A DNA stretch of 64,000 bases from Phycisphaerales bacterium. GTDB taxonomy: Bacteria > Planctomycetota > Phycisphaerae > Sedimentisphaerales > Anaerobacaceae. Positions 7,917-16,874 of this stretch are shown here, in pieces (positions within the stretch are counted from its first letter, which is position 1; every line of letters starts with the position of its first letter). The notes below the pieces were generated by a model, which did not search any database, was not told the origin of the DNA, and saw nothing but the letters and a program-made list of their open reading frames with translations. The translations under genes were made by a program, and so were the position numbers. The DNA lies in NCBI GenBank assembly GCA_020346325.1, contig CP070782.1, positions 4,669,053 through 4,733,052 of the forward strand. The letters run 5' to 3'.

Positions 7917-9107
7917 ATGAAAATCAGTCAAAGGGCACAAAGTGTTCCACCGTCGGCGACGATCGCCGTGACGGCCCGGGCCAAGGAGTTGAAGGCGCAG
8001 GGGGTCGACGTAGTCGGTTTTGGGGCGGGCGAGCCGGATTTCGATACGCCTGAGTACATCAAGGAAGCCGCGGTCAAATCGCTCCAGGCCGGGCAGACCA
8101 AGTATACCGCCGCGCCCGGCATTCCCGAGCTGCGCCAGGCCATCGCCGCGAAGCTCCAGAAGGAGAACGGCCTGGCCTATACGCCGGAGCAGGTGATCGT
8201 GAACCTCGGGGGCAAGCATTCGGTTTACGAGGCGATGCAGGCCGTGCTCGATCCGGGGGACGAGGTGATTCTGCCCCGGCCCTATTGGGTGACGTATCCC
8301 GAGACGATCAAGCTGGCCGGCGCCGTGGCCAAGGTCATCGAGACCGACAAGGCCAACAGCTACAAGCTCACGCCCGATCAGCTCCAGGCCGCTTTGACCG
8401 ACAAGACCGGTATGCTCGTGCTCAACTCGCCCAGCAATCCGGGTGGGTTCACTTATACGCCCGACGAGCTGGCGGCCCTGGCGAAGGTGCTCGAAGGGAC
8501 GAACGTGTACGTGATGTCCGACGAGATCTACGAGAAGCTGATCTATGGCGATACGAAGTTTATCAGCTTCGCGGCACTGAGCGACGATGCGTTCAGCCGG
8601 ACGCTGACCTTGAATGGCTTCAGCAAGGCCTTTTCCATGACGGGCTGGCGACTGGGCTTCACTGCCGGACCGCTGGACGCGATCAAGGCCATGGGACGGC
8701 TTCAGTCCCACATGACCTCGAACCCCGTGACGTTTGCCCAGTACGCAGCCCTGAGAGCGCTGGGGCCCGAGGCCAACGGGGCCATTGAGACCATGCGCGT
8801 CGAGTTCGAGAAGCGGGGTAAGGTTATGGCCGACCGGCTCAACGCGATACCGGGCATCGAGTGCGCTGAGCCGACCGGAGCGTTCTATTGCTTCCCGGAT
8901 GTCTCATCGCATTACGGCCGGACCATTGGCGGTGCCAAGGTGGCCGACAGCATGGATTTTGCCAAGGTGCTCCTCGAACAGGCCAAGGTTGCCGTCGTTC
9001 CCGGCGCTCCCTTCGGCTGCGCCGACAATGTGCGACTGAGCTTCGCCTGCTCGATGGAGCAAATCACCAAGGGCCTGGACCGGCTGGAAAAATGGCTGGC
9101 TGAATAG
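7917..9107 (+). CDS. Aspartate-family aminotransferase, PLP-dependent (class I)
   Basis: A 396-aa fold-type I aminotransferase of the AspB/Iγ group, normally interconverting aspartate and oxaloacetate with 2-oxoglutarate/glutamate. Visible motifs are GFGAGEPDFDTP at the N-terminus, YTAAPGIPELR, the aspartate/asparagine site NSPSNPGG, MSDEIYEKLIY, the PLP-binding NGFSKAFSMTGWRLG with Lys237, and the substrate-carboxylate Arg in NVRLSFACS. The start is set by GAAAGG at 7901-7906, ten bases upstream of ATG 7917. Length is normal for the family. Prephenate specificity cannot be excluded. Confidence 0.92.
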   Translation: MKISQRAQSVPPSATIAVTARAKELKAQGVDVVGFGAGEPDFDTPEYIKEAAVKSLQAGQTKYTAAPGIPELRQAIAAKLQKENGLAYTPEQVIVNLGGKHSVYEAMQAVLDPGDEVILPRPYWVTYPETIKLAGAVAKVIETDKANSYKLTPDQLQAALTDKTGMLVLNSPSNPGGFTYTPDELAALAKVLEGTNVYVMSDEIYEKLIYGDTKFISFAALSDDAFSRTLTLNGFSKAFSMTGWRLGFTAGPLDAIKAMGRLQSHMTSNPVTFAQYAALRALGPEANGAIETMRVEFEKRGKVMADRLNAIPGIECAEPTGAFYCFPDVSSHYGRTIGGAKVADSMDFAKVLLEQAKVAVVPGAPFGCADNVRLSFACSMEQITKGLDRLEKWLAE

Positions 9108-9243
9108 GGCCGGCAGATCAGGCGGCAGGGCAGGGCGCCGCCGGCGCGAGCTCGAAGGGTCGGCCACGCGGGGGGATCTGTCGGCTGGGCGGCCGACGGG
9201 CCGGCGAGGCGCTTGAATTCGCAGATTTCCGGCGTCAGGCGCC

Positions 9244-9270
9244 AACACTTTGCGCGAGCGGGGCGTCTAA
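9244..9270 (+). promoter_or_regulatory. Possible ECF-type promoter upstream of the sigma factor gene
   Basis: An AAC motif at 9244-9246 and CGTCTAA at 9264-9270 are 17 bases apart, the general arrangement recognised by many ECF sigma factors (AAC at -35, CGTC at -10). It lies about 60 bases upstream of the ECF gene, consistent with autoregulation. Confidence 0.35.
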
Positions 9271-9328
9271 AGTAGAAACGGGGGCCGGCAGGCCCCGGCG
9301 GCATCGGTTTCTGAGCGTGGAGGCGTGC

Positions 9329-9883
9329 GTGCGAGACAGAGCTGAGCGACAGATTCTCTCGGCCCTCCGTGAGGGTCGTCGCGAGGCGTACGAAGCAGTG
9401 GTCGACACGCACTACGGCTCGGTCTACCGGTTCCTGCTGTTTCTGACGCGCGAGGCGAGCCTGGCCGAGGATCTGACGCAGGAGGTCTTCGCGGCGGCAT
9501 GGGGGTCGCTCGATCGGTTCGAGGGCCGGGGCTCGATCAAGACGTGGCTGCACCGGATCGCCTACAACAGGTTTGTCGACGCGCAGCGTCAGCAGGGCCG
9601 TCATGCGGCGCGCGTCGAGAAGCTGGGCCAGCAACCTGCCGAGGCCGTCCGCGATCCGGTGTCTGAGTCGATGGCAACCGAAGATACCGCCCGGTTGCGA
9701 AAGGCTCTGGAAGAGCTGGCCGTGGAGGACCGCGCTCCGCTGGTTTTGCACTACATCGAAGGATTGAGCTACCGCGAAATGGCGGGCGTGCTCGATCAGC
9801 CCAGTGGGACGGTCAAGTGGCTGACACGGCGTGCCCTGACGCGGCTCCGGCACCAGTTGACTGAAAGGTCCAATCATGAATGA
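9329..9883 (+). CDS. ECF-subfamily RNA polymerase sigma factor
   Basis: A 184-aa sigma-70 family protein with region 2 (YRFLLFLTREASLAEDLTQE, then the DRFEGRGSIKTWLHRIAYN segment that recognises the -10) and region 4 (LVLHYIEGLSYREMAGVL with the helix-turn-helix continuing as QPSGTVKWLTRRALTRLR). Regions 1 and 3 are missing, as in ECF factors. The frame is open to GTG 9317, but GGAGG at 9319-9323 fits GTG 9329. Its last eight bases overlap the following small membrane-protein gene, the usual arrangement for a sigma/anti-sigma pair. Confidence 0.9.
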   Translation: MRDRAERQILSALREGRREAYEAVVDTHYGSVYRFLLFLTREASLAEDLTQEVFAAAWGSLDRFEGRGSIKTWLHRIAYNRFVDAQRQQGRHAARVEKLGQQPAEAVRDPVSESMATEDTARLRKALEELAVEDRAPLVLHYIEGLSYREMAGVLDQPSGTVKWLTRRALTRLRHQLTERSNHE

Positions 9884-10247
9884 CGGTCGACAAAAAGACA
9901 GCAGAGTGATGTCCAAGGCCCAGCTCAAGGCTCGACTCAGGGAGTTGAGGGGCATCGAGCCTCCCGGCCGGCTGAAGGGCACGTTGCTGGCTGCCGTTCC
10001 CGTCGCGGCTGCAGACCACTGCGGTTCGCGGGCCGTGCCCCCTCGGTTCAACGTCCTCCGCTACGTCGGCGTGGCAGCCGCTATCGTCATCGTGGCCTCG
10101 GTCGCTGTCCAGCGTCTCACTGCCTGGAACAGTGCGCCCCGGATCATCGCCGATATCAACGACCGCTCCGGCCCGTCCGCCCTGATCGATCACAACAATC
10201 CACTGCCCCGCGACATCAATGTTTGTGACAACAACGCCGTCCGCTGA
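9876..10247 (+). CDS. Small single-pass membrane protein, putative anti-sigma partner
   Basis: A 123-aa protein with a basic cytoplasmic N-terminal segment (residues 1-60), one membrane helix at about 62-79 (GVAAAIVIVASVAV) and a short exterior tail. Position and topology suggest an anti-sigma factor for the overlapping ECF gene. It lacks the HxxxCxxC zinc-binding motif of the common ZAS domain, so the regulatory role is inferred from context only. It could instead be an unrelated short envelope protein. Confidence 0.6.
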   Translation: MNDGRQKDSRVMSKAQLKARLRELRGIEPPGRLKGTLLAAVPVAAADHCGSRAVPPRFNVLRYVGVAAAIVIVASVAVQRLTAWNSAPRIIADINDRSGPSALIDHNNPLPRDINVCDNNAVR

Positions 10248-10403
10248 GCGAGAGTTCTCGGGCCCCAGTCGATATGTCCCTGGGCCGGCCCTCTTCCGCG
10301 AGGAGTTTTCGACAAAGGGCAACAGCCGGGGGGCGGTTCTTGACGATACAGACAAAAAGACGTACCTTTCTGCGATATTATAAGGCCAGAACTGTTGGAA
10401 AAT

Positions 10404-13136
10404 ATGCGAATGAAGGCAAGTCAAACCGATTCAGAAGGCACATTGCTGGAGACGGAGCCGCGCTCGGCGTTCTCCGGCTGGCCGATGATTATCGGCTGGT
10501 CTGCCATGTTGATCTTTTCTTTTCATGCTTGCACGCACATGGTCGCCGCCGGTGACACGTGGGTGGCGATGGCATGCGGTCGGCATTTTGTCCACCACGG
10601 CGTCGATACGGTCGAGCCGTTCAGTGCCAACAGTCACCACGCCGGCCCCACGGAAGCTGAGGTCCAGAAGTGGCCCGGGTGGGCCCGCTGGATCACCGAC
10701 ACGGTGGGCCTGGAGACCGTCAAGAAGTGGCACCCGACCGGCTGGATCAATCAGAACTGGCTAACCCATGTCATCTTCTATCGATTGGCCACGGGGTTTG
10801 GCTCCGACGATGATCCGGCCTTCAATGCCCTGGTGGTGTGGAAATTTGCGATCTACATCGTGGCGACGGTCTGCATCTACTACACGTCTCGGGTCCTGGG
10901 GGTCAATCCGGCCCTGGCGGTGATCTTCTCCTGTTTCGCGCTGTTCCTCGGCCGCTCGTTCATCGATGTCCGGCCGGCCGGCTTCTCCAACGTATTGGTT
11001 GCCTTGCTCTTGCTGATCCTGACCCTGACCAGCTATCGCAACGCCCTCTACATCTGGCTGATGGTCCCGGTGGTGGTATTCTGGGCCAACGTACACGGCG
11101 GTTATTTGTACGCGTTCATCGTCCTGGTGCCGTTCGTGGGTTGGCATCTGATCATGGGGCTGCCCAAGCGGTGGATGATCGCCGCCTATAGCATTCTCCT
11201 CTGGCTCGTGCTCTATGGCCTGGCCAACCGCTTCGGTCAGCACGAATACCTGACACCCGTGGAGGTCAAGGGCGACTGGATGGTTTACGTTCTGCTGCTG
11301 GCGATTGCCGGGAGTCTGGTCTTGGCCTGGGATCGCCGCGTCGGTAACGGCGCCGTAGTGGGCCTGCATGCCACGATTTCATGCGGGCTCTTCCTGTTGT
11401 TGCTCGTCCGGTTCTACCCGGAGTTGCCCGATGCGCTTAACCAGCGGGGGCAGGACCTTTTTGCCGAGTACGCGGCCAGTGGCCGTTCGGCGTACTTCGG
11501 CATCTTCTCTCTGGCAATGATCCTCGGCGCCGTGGTGGTCGCGGCGAAGGAGCGGGTCGTCCGTGTCGTGGATCGCAGGACACTGCTCCATGTCATCGGC
11601 GCCGGCGCCGTGGCGTTCGTGGCGATGGTTCTCTTCAATCCGTTCCATCTGACCAATCTGACACACACGTTCGTGATTTCGTTCAGCGAGCACGCCGAGC
11701 GCTGGCGCGATGTCCACGAGTGGCACCGGGCGTTCGACTGGAGCAACCCGGTGGGGACGGCCGTTCCGTTCCTGGTGCTGTACATTGTGGCGTGGCTGGG
11801 TCTGATCGGCTGGGCCGTGCTGCTGTTTCGGACGCGGAAGCTGGCCAATCTGCCGGCCAAGAAACAGGCGAAATCGGCGTCGCCGTTTGTCTGGCCCCAG
11901 ATCGATCTGGCGCTGCTGATCATCGCGGCGCTGACGGTCTATATGGCGATTCGCTCGCGGCGTTTCATCCCGATCGCGGGCTACGCGGCCTGTCCCATTC
12001 TGGCCCTGCTCGTCGACCATGTCATCCGCATTGGCGCAGCGCTTTACCAGCGGCGACGGACGAAGCGGCTCGAGGTCCCGGCGCTGCCGGCTGCCGTTGA
12101 GACGCGGCTCGTGCTGGCCGGGGCGGCCATCACACTGTGTTTTGGCATGCTGTGGGGCGCCAAGTTCAAGCGGGTCTATCTGGATTACTGGCCGGCCGAT
12201 CCGAAGCTGACCTCCATCTTCATGCGGATGACGGCTTCGGATGCCAAGCCCTTCTACGCCGGGGACTTCATACGCTACAATAACCTCAGCGGCAAGATGT
12301 TCAACTACTGGACCGAGGGCGGTTTCATCGCCTGGGGCCAGTGTCCCGATGCCGAGACGGGCAAGACGCCGCTACAGTTGTTTATGGATGGCCGAGCCCA
12401 GGCGGCCTACGATCGGCGCGTGTTCGACCTGTGGACGCAGATCATGGCCGGGGGGCGGGCGGCGCGGCGCGCGGCCATGGAACGGCGCCGACCCAACGCG
12501 CAGGACTACGCGGAGATCGGCAAGTGGGTGACCCAGCAGCTCGACAAGTACAATGTGTGGGTCGTGCTGATGCCCAACAACCAGTTCGACAAGGCCTTTG
12601 TCAATGGTCTGGTATACAGTCAGGATTGGCGTGTCGTCTTCATGAACAACAAGCAGAAGATGTTCGTCAATATCAACACCGAGCCCGGCAAGCAGCTCTT
12701 TGAGGGCATGTTCACCGGGGCCACGGAGTACCCGGATGAATTCTCGGCCCACCTTTCGATCGGTCACAATCTGTTGCTGTTTCGAGACGCCGAGAGCAAA
12801 GCAGAAGGGTTGCAGCGTGTGATGAAGGCCTTCGAGTTGGATCCGTCGCCGGCGCCGCTCCTCGTCCTGCTTCTGGTCGCCAGCCTATTCAAGGAGCTGC
12901 GCCCGCAGATCGATGAGTTCTGCGCCGGCTATGCTGCGGAGTTCGAGACGAACAAGGCCAAGTACGCCGGGCATCACGGCTATAACCTTCGCCTGGAGGC
13001 AGCGCGTCTGGCCCTGCTGCGGATGGAACAACTGGCGCGCATCAAGGGCAATAACGCAGCGGCTCAGACCTGCGTCGAACAGATGAACGAGTATATTGCC
13101 GAGAGGAACCGGATCTCGAATCGAAAGAGGTGGTGA
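10404..13136 (+). CDS. Large polytopic membrane protein, GT-C-like
   Basis: A roughly 910-aa integral membrane protein with about a dozen hydrophobic helices in the first two thirds and a soluble C-terminal region. The first exterior loop carries AAGDTWVAMACGRHF, then TVEPFS and GWINQNWLTHV, which resemble the DxW...G...D..S loop of GT-C glycosyltransferases that use polyprenyl-phosphate sugars. The C-terminal part (residues about 680-900) is helical and may carry TPR-like repeats. A GT2 enzyme of the polyprenyl-phosphate sugar synthase type follows three bases downstream, which fits a donor-synthesis/transfer pair. Starts at TTG 10395, ATG 10404 or ATG 10410 are all possible. No transfer activity is proven by sequence. 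Confidence 0.75.
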   Translation: MRMKASQTDSEGTLLETEPRSAFSGWPMIIGWSAMLIFSFHACTHMVAAGDTWVAMACGRHFVHHGVDTVEPFSANSHHAGPTEAEVQKWPGWARWITDTVGLETVKKWHPTGWINQNWLTHVIFYRLATGFGSDDDPAFNALVVWKFAIYIVATVCIYYTSRVLGVNPALAVIFSCFALFLGRSFIDVRPAGFSNVLVALLLLILTLTSYRNALYIWLMVPVVVFWANVHGGYLYAFIVLVPFVGWHLIMGLPKRWMIAAYSILLWLVLYGLANRFGQHEYLTPVEVKGDWMVYVLLLAIAGSLVLAWDRRVGNGAVVGLHATISCGLFLLLLVRFYPELPDALNQRGQDLFAEYAASGRSAYFGIFSLAMILGAVVVAAKERVVRVVDRRTLLHVIGAGAVAFVAMVLFNPFHLTNLTHTFVISFSEHAERWRDVHEWHRAFDWSNPVGTAVPFLVLYIVAWLGLIGWAVLLFRTRKLANLPAKKQAKSASPFVWPQIDLALLIIAALTVYMAIRSRRFIPIAGYAACPILALLVDHVIRIGAALYQRRRTKRLEVPALPAAVETRLVLAGAAITLCFGMLWGAKFKRVYLDYWPADPKLTSIFMRMTASDAKPFYAGDFIRYNNLSGKMFNYWTEGGFIAWGQCPDAETGKTPLQLFMDGRAQAAYDRRVFDLWTQIMAGGRAARRAAMERRRPNAQDYAEIGKWVTQQLDKYNVWVVLMPNNQFDKAFVNGLVYSQDWRVVFMNNKQKMFVNINTEPGKQLFEGMFTGATEYPDEFSAHLSIGHNLLLFRDAESKAEGLQRVMKAFELDPSPAPLLVLLLVASLFKELRPQIDEFCAGYAAEFETNKAKYAGHHGYNLRLEAARLALLRMEQLARIKGNNAAAQTCVEQMNEYIAERNRISNRKRW

Positions 13137-13139
13137 GCG

Positions 13140-13883
13140 ATGGCCGAGGCCGACCCCGCCTCGGATCGACGCGATGATCCGGGGGCTGGCGTTTCCATCA
13201 CAGTCTTTTTTCCCTGCCATAACGAGCAAGACAACGTTTCGCGGGTGACTCAGCAGGCGGTGACCACGCTGGAGACGTTGCAGGCGGACTACGAAGTGCT
13301 TATCGTCGACGATGGGAGCCGCGATGCGACGGGCCGGATCGCGGACGAAATCGCCGCCGGGAATCCGCGTGTCCGGGTGATTCACCATCGGCGCAATTTG
13401 GGCTACGGTGCCGCGTTACAGTCCGGCTTCCGGGCGGCCACCAGGGAACTGGTCTTCTATACCGACGGCGACGGCCAGTTCGATATCGGCGAAATGCCCG
13501 CCTTGCTGCCGCTCCTGGCCGACTACGACATCGTCAGTTGCTATCGGATGCAGCGCCAGGACAATCTCCTGCGGAAAATCAATGGCTGGCTCTGGACCCG
13601 GGTCATCCGCCTGGCGTTTTCGCTGAAGATTCGCGACGTCGATTGCGCCTTCAAGCTCTACCGGCGTGCGCTGTTCGACGATATCACGATGGAAAGTACC
13701 GGGGCTCTGATCGATACGGAGATTCTGGCCCGGGCGCAGCGGAAGGGGTATCGGATCACGCAGCGCGGTGTTCATCACTACCCGCGCACCGCCGGGCAGC
13801 AGACCGGCGCCAACCTGCGCGTCATTCTGCGGGCCTTGCGGGAACTGTGGCAGCTGCGCCGACGTATCCTCAGCGAGGCATGA
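13140..13883 (+). CDS. Family 2 glycosyltransferase (polyprenyl-phosphate sugar synthase type)
   Basis: A 247-aa GT-A-fold enzyme. VFFPCHNEQDNV opens the nucleotide-binding domain, VLIVDDGSRDATG gives the first acidic motif, and FYTDGDGQFDIGEM contains the metal-binding DxD. The protein resembles DPM1/GtrB-like synthases but has no C-terminal membrane helices; the IRDVDCAFKLYRR segment is typical of that group. It would load a sugar from a nucleotide donor onto a lipid carrier for the GT-C-like protein encoded three bases upstream. Its stop overlaps the start of the following fusion gene. Confidence 0.87.
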   Translation: MAEADPASDRRDDPGAGVSITVFFPCHNEQDNVSRVTQQAVTTLETLQADYEVLIVDDGSRDATGRIADEIAAGNPRVRVIHHRRNLGYGAALQSGFRAATRELVFYTDGDGQFDIGEMPALLPLLADYDIVSCYRMQRQDNLLRKINGWLWTRVIRLAFSLKIRDVDCAFKLYRRALFDDITMESTGALIDTEILARAQRKGYRITQRGVHHYPRTAGQQTGANLRVILRALRELWQLRRRILSEA

Positions 13884-15847
13884 GTTCAGATCATAGCGCG
13901 CGGGGCGCCAGGGCGATTATGCACAAGCGAAAAGTCAACCTCTTCATCTACGGCTCGCTGCGAGACAGTCGCATCTTCCAGTCCGTCAGTGGTCTGAGCT
14001 TCGCGCGACGGCCTTCGCGCCTGGATAAGAAAATTCTGTTTGCCGAACCGGCCTTTCTCCCGGGATATCGCAGGGTCAGTCCGGACAACGTCTATTTCTA
14101 TGCCGTCGAGGCGCCGACGGCACGCATCGAAGGGCTGTTGATCCATGACGTGCCGTTCTCGGCGATGGATGAGATCGACCGCTACGAAGGCAAACGCTAC
14201 CAGCGCGAGACCGTGCATGTCTCAGCCGCCCATGGCACGGTCGGGGCCCAGGCCTATCTCGTGACGACCGAGTCGATGCGCAGGCAATTCGGGGATCGGT
14301 TCCATGTGAACCTGATCCACGAACTGTGGCTGCGCAAACGCATCGACCGATTCCTCAAAAGACACACGCGTCCAGGGGAACGGACGGCCGATGCCGAGAT
14401 GGAACGCCTGGCCCAACGGGAACTGCTGGGCACGACCGAGCGCGATCTGGTGATGAGCCACTACCACAGTGACGCTGTGAGTGACTACTACCTCGAACGC
14501 GAACTGGATCGGCCTCGTCCGAGCATTCGGCACCTGGCGAGTGATCCGGAGGCCGAGCGGTTTCTGCGCAACTATCTGGCCCTCGTGCTGCGTCAGGTTG
14601 TGCTCAACGAGTTCGAGGAGCAGACGCGGAGCCGGTTCCGGTTCGAACTGGAACACATGCGGTCGTCGGAGCGCTACTTCGCCCGGTCGGTCAGTCTGCT
14701 GGTCGCCCTGCAGATGATCAACGCCAACAGCAGCATCGTGGACCTGCTCGTCGAGCGGAGTCTCAAGACCATGCCGGTCGGGGAGAACGACCTGATCGAC
14801 TACGTCAAATACGCGGTGCGCGCCTCGCGGAGCATGTTCGACTCGCGCGTGGCGGAGGCCCATCTGGCGCGCATCCGCTCGAACCTCCAGCCGGGACTGG
14901 TGCCGTTGGGGTTCGAGTTGGAGTTGAGCAATCTGGGGTTCGCGGCCGTCGAGCCGCAACGCAGCGCACGCCAGGCGTTCGATCCCGTCTACGATGGGTT
15001 CAAATACTTCTATGATTTCTGCCTCGATGTGCTCTGCTGGAAGATGGGTGGGTACATCGACGATCATACCGGCTCCGGGGTTCGACGGCGCAATTCGGGC
15101 TTCTTGGAATTGGCGCCGGGCCGGCTCAACATCGCGGGGGAACTGTCCCGGCCGGCCGCCTCGGATCCGTGGCTACTGAACCAGTTGATCCACGAGATGG
15201 TCAGTTTCTTTCCCGTCCAGCCGCACAGCCTGCATCTGACCTTTCAACTGCTTCGTCATCAGATCGGCAGGCATCGGACCCTCCCTTTGGGCTTCGTCAA
15301 GTGCCTGCTTGCCCTCGGCGGTGGCCTGGAGCGCAAGTCCGGAGGTCTGTGGATCTCACGCATGCATCAGGACGAGATTACCCAGCGCAACGTGGGCGAG
15401 GAGCTGGTGTTCGCTCGGTGCAGCCGGCGCAACTGGTATCTCGGAGGCGACGATATCGCCAACAAGGCGCCGGCCCAGGCCACCACCTACACCCAGCAGT
15501 ACAAGTTCATCCGGCTGGAGAAGCGGGCCAACTACGAGCCGCTGATTCTATGCCTCAAGGGCCTCCAAATTGCCTTCAACCCGGGCGACTATCTCAGCGC
15601 CGAACAGTTGCGGACCAGCGCGCATCTGCGCCGCCAGTATCAGGCGCTGAAAAGGTGGGCCAGCGAACCGACGCCGATCACGCCGCAGACGATAGGACGC
15701 TTCATGAACACCGTCCAGATGGGGCTGATGAACGAACGCCGCCGTCAGCCCGCCCACCAACTCCACTATATCGAATGGGCCCTGAGTGCCATTGCGGCCC
15801 AGTTTCAGATGTTCAATCAGCAGATCAAGAGGACCGCCGGCATTTGA
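13880..15847 (+). CDS. Fusion of a gamma-glutamylcyclotransferase (AIG2)-like domain and an amidoligase-like domain
   Basis: A 655-aa protein with two apparent enzymatic parts. Residues about 18-120 match the GGCT/AIG2 fold: LFIYGSLRDSRIF, then MDEIDRYEGKRYQRETV, where the Glu of DRYEG is the expected catalytic residue. A helical stretch (about 130-335) follows. The C-terminal third begins with LGFELELSN (GFELEL at 344-349) and includes NQLIHEMVSFF and SLHLTFQL near residue 452, resembling the GxExE opening strand and His strand of glutamine-synthetase-like amidoligases (COOH-NH2 ligases). Together these would make and cleave gamma-glutamyl or other isopeptide bonds. ATG 13880 overlaps the previous stop (ATGA); ATG 13919 with AGGG upstream is an alternative. 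The GGCT part is fairly sure; the amidoligase part is my inference. Confidence 0.7.
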   Translation: MSSDHSARGARAIMHKRKVNLFIYGSLRDSRIFQSVSGLSFARRPSRLDKKILFAEPAFLPGYRRVSPDNVYFYAVEAPTARIEGLLIHDVPFSAMDEIDRYEGKRYQRETVHVSAAHGTVGAQAYLVTTESMRRQFGDRFHVNLIHELWLRKRIDRFLKRHTRPGERTADAEMERLAQRELLGTTERDLVMSHYHSDAVSDYYLERELDRPRPSIRHLASDPEAERFLRNYLALVLRQVVLNEFEEQTRSRFRFELEHMRSSERYFARSVSLLVALQMINANSSIVDLLVERSLKTMPVGENDLIDYVKYAVRASRSMFDSRVAEAHLARIRSNLQPGLVPLGFELELSNLGFAAVEPQRSARQAFDPVYDGFKYFYDFCLDVLCWKMGGYIDDHTGSGVRRRNSGFLELAPGRLNIAGELSRPAASDPWLLNQLIHEMVSFFPVQPHSLHLTFQLLRHQIGRHRTLPLGFVKCLLALGGGLERKSGGLWISRMHQDEITQRNVGEELVFARCSRRNWYLGGDDIANKAPAQATTYTQQYKFIRLEKRANYEPLILCLKGLQIAFNPGDYLSAEQLRTSAHLRRQYQALKRWASEPTPITPQTIGRFMNTVQMGLMNERRRQPAHQLHYIEWALSAIAAQFQMFNQQIKRTAGI

Positions 15848-15957
15848 ATCGCCCGCGGCCGCAACGCCAGCCATTTCGTAATATAGGACGTTCCTGGTGG
15901 CGCACTCCGAGCATCCGGCGGCAGTGGGAGGACTCCGTAAGCCCGGCACTCTCTCAT

Positions 15958-16278
15958 TTAGCAGAGGACGGCCGGGGCCGGTTCCCGAGTGACGGCCAGG
16001 TGGTTGATGTTGCAGCACCACGTGTTGTGGCACGTATGGGGCACTCGCGACGGTAGTTCGTCATAGATCGCGTAGTGGAGATAGCGGTGTACGTTCAGGG
16101 TGTAAAGCGTACCGTTGTGTTCGAACGTGTATTCGGCGTAGCCTTCGCTATCATGGTCGCCCAGCCAGCGCCAGCAGAAGCGCGGCTCGCGTCGTTCGAT
16201 GAGGTGCCAGAGATCTTCGTGGAGTTGCTTGTGTTCCTGCCGAAAGAGGTGGTAGACATCGTTGCTGTCAAATCCCAT
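15958..16278 (-). CDS. Small HNH-type protein
   Basis: A 106-aa protein whose C-terminus reads VPHTCHNTWCCNINHLAVT, the HNH_3-like signature (HtCxnxxCvNpxHL) of homing-type and phage HNH endonucleases that cut DNA using one divalent metal. The first half is helical (YHLFRQEHKQLHEDLWHLIE), followed by the WRW...Y...LNVHRYLHYAIY region seen in these small nucleases. ATG 16278 has AAAGG seven bases upstream; the frame is open further but without support. The asparagine-position residue is Asn, so activity is plausible. No intron or intein is seen around it. Confidence 0.7.
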   Translation of the reverse strand: MGFDSNDVYHLFRQEHKQLHEDLWHLIERREPRFCWRWLGDHDSEGYAEYTFEHNGTLYTLNVHRYLHYAIYDELPSRVPHTCHNTWCCNINHLAVTREPAPAVLC

Positions 16279-16394
16279 GGTGCGCCTTTCATATTGCAAT
16301 CTCATGACACCCATATATCGGTCGGATACGGGGGGCACTTTGCCGGATTTGGCGCTTTCTCGGTGGATTGAGCGTCGGCGGGCAGCCGGTGGAC

Positions 16395-16874
16395 TCAGTG
16401 CCTCTCGGCGTCCCGGTAAGCGGCGCTGCGTTTGAGACGGGCGACGGCAACACGGATGACGGCGTCGTGGTCGAAGGCCAAGTTCTCCGGCAAGCGGTCG
16501 ATATCGAACCATCGGGCCTCCGCGGCATCGTCGCCGCCGCGGATCTCGGTTTGGCCGTCCGGGGCGATGCCCATGTAGACTACGGTGATCTGGCGACCGC
16601 GTGGGTCACGGCCCACGGTGCCGAAGGTGCGCATCTGCTCGAGGGCGACGTTCCTGAGGCCGGTTTCCTCTTCCAGCTCGCGGGCGACGGCATCCTCGAG
16701 CTCCTCGTCCATTTCGATGAAGCCGCCGGGGATCGCCCACTGGCCCTGATACGGCTCGTGCTTGCGGTTAATCAACAGGAGGTGGGCTTTGCCATCGATG
16801 AACGCAAAGACGGCTGCGTCCACCGTGACCATCGGTCGAGGCCATTCGTATACATACCTGCCTCTTTCTGCCAT
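16395..16874 (-). CDS. NUDIX hydrolase
   Basis: A 159-aa pyrophosphohydrolase with a complete NUDIX box: GGFIEMDEELEDAVARELEE followed by ETGL, giving GX5EX7REUXEEXGU. The N-terminal YEWPRPMVTVDAAVFAF and the motif QGQWAIPGG resemble the ADP-ribose/nucleotide-sugar subgroup. It probably hydrolyses a nucleoside diphosphate linked to another group in the cytoplasm. It is transcribed divergently from the GT9 gene. Confidence 0.9.
   Translation of the reverse strand: MAERGRYVYEWPRPMVTVDAAVFAFIDGKAHLLLINRKHEPYQGQWAIPGGFIEMDEELEDAVARELEEETGLRNVALEQMRTFGTVGRDPRGRQITVVYMGIAPDGQTEIRGGDDAAEARWFDIDRLPENLAFDHDAVIRVAVARLKRSAAYRDAERH

Noticed and set aside
10340-10381. TTGACG and TATTAT as a promoter for the GT-C-like gene
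   Set aside because: The spacing is 30 bases, far from the 16-18 needed; neither box has a good partner.
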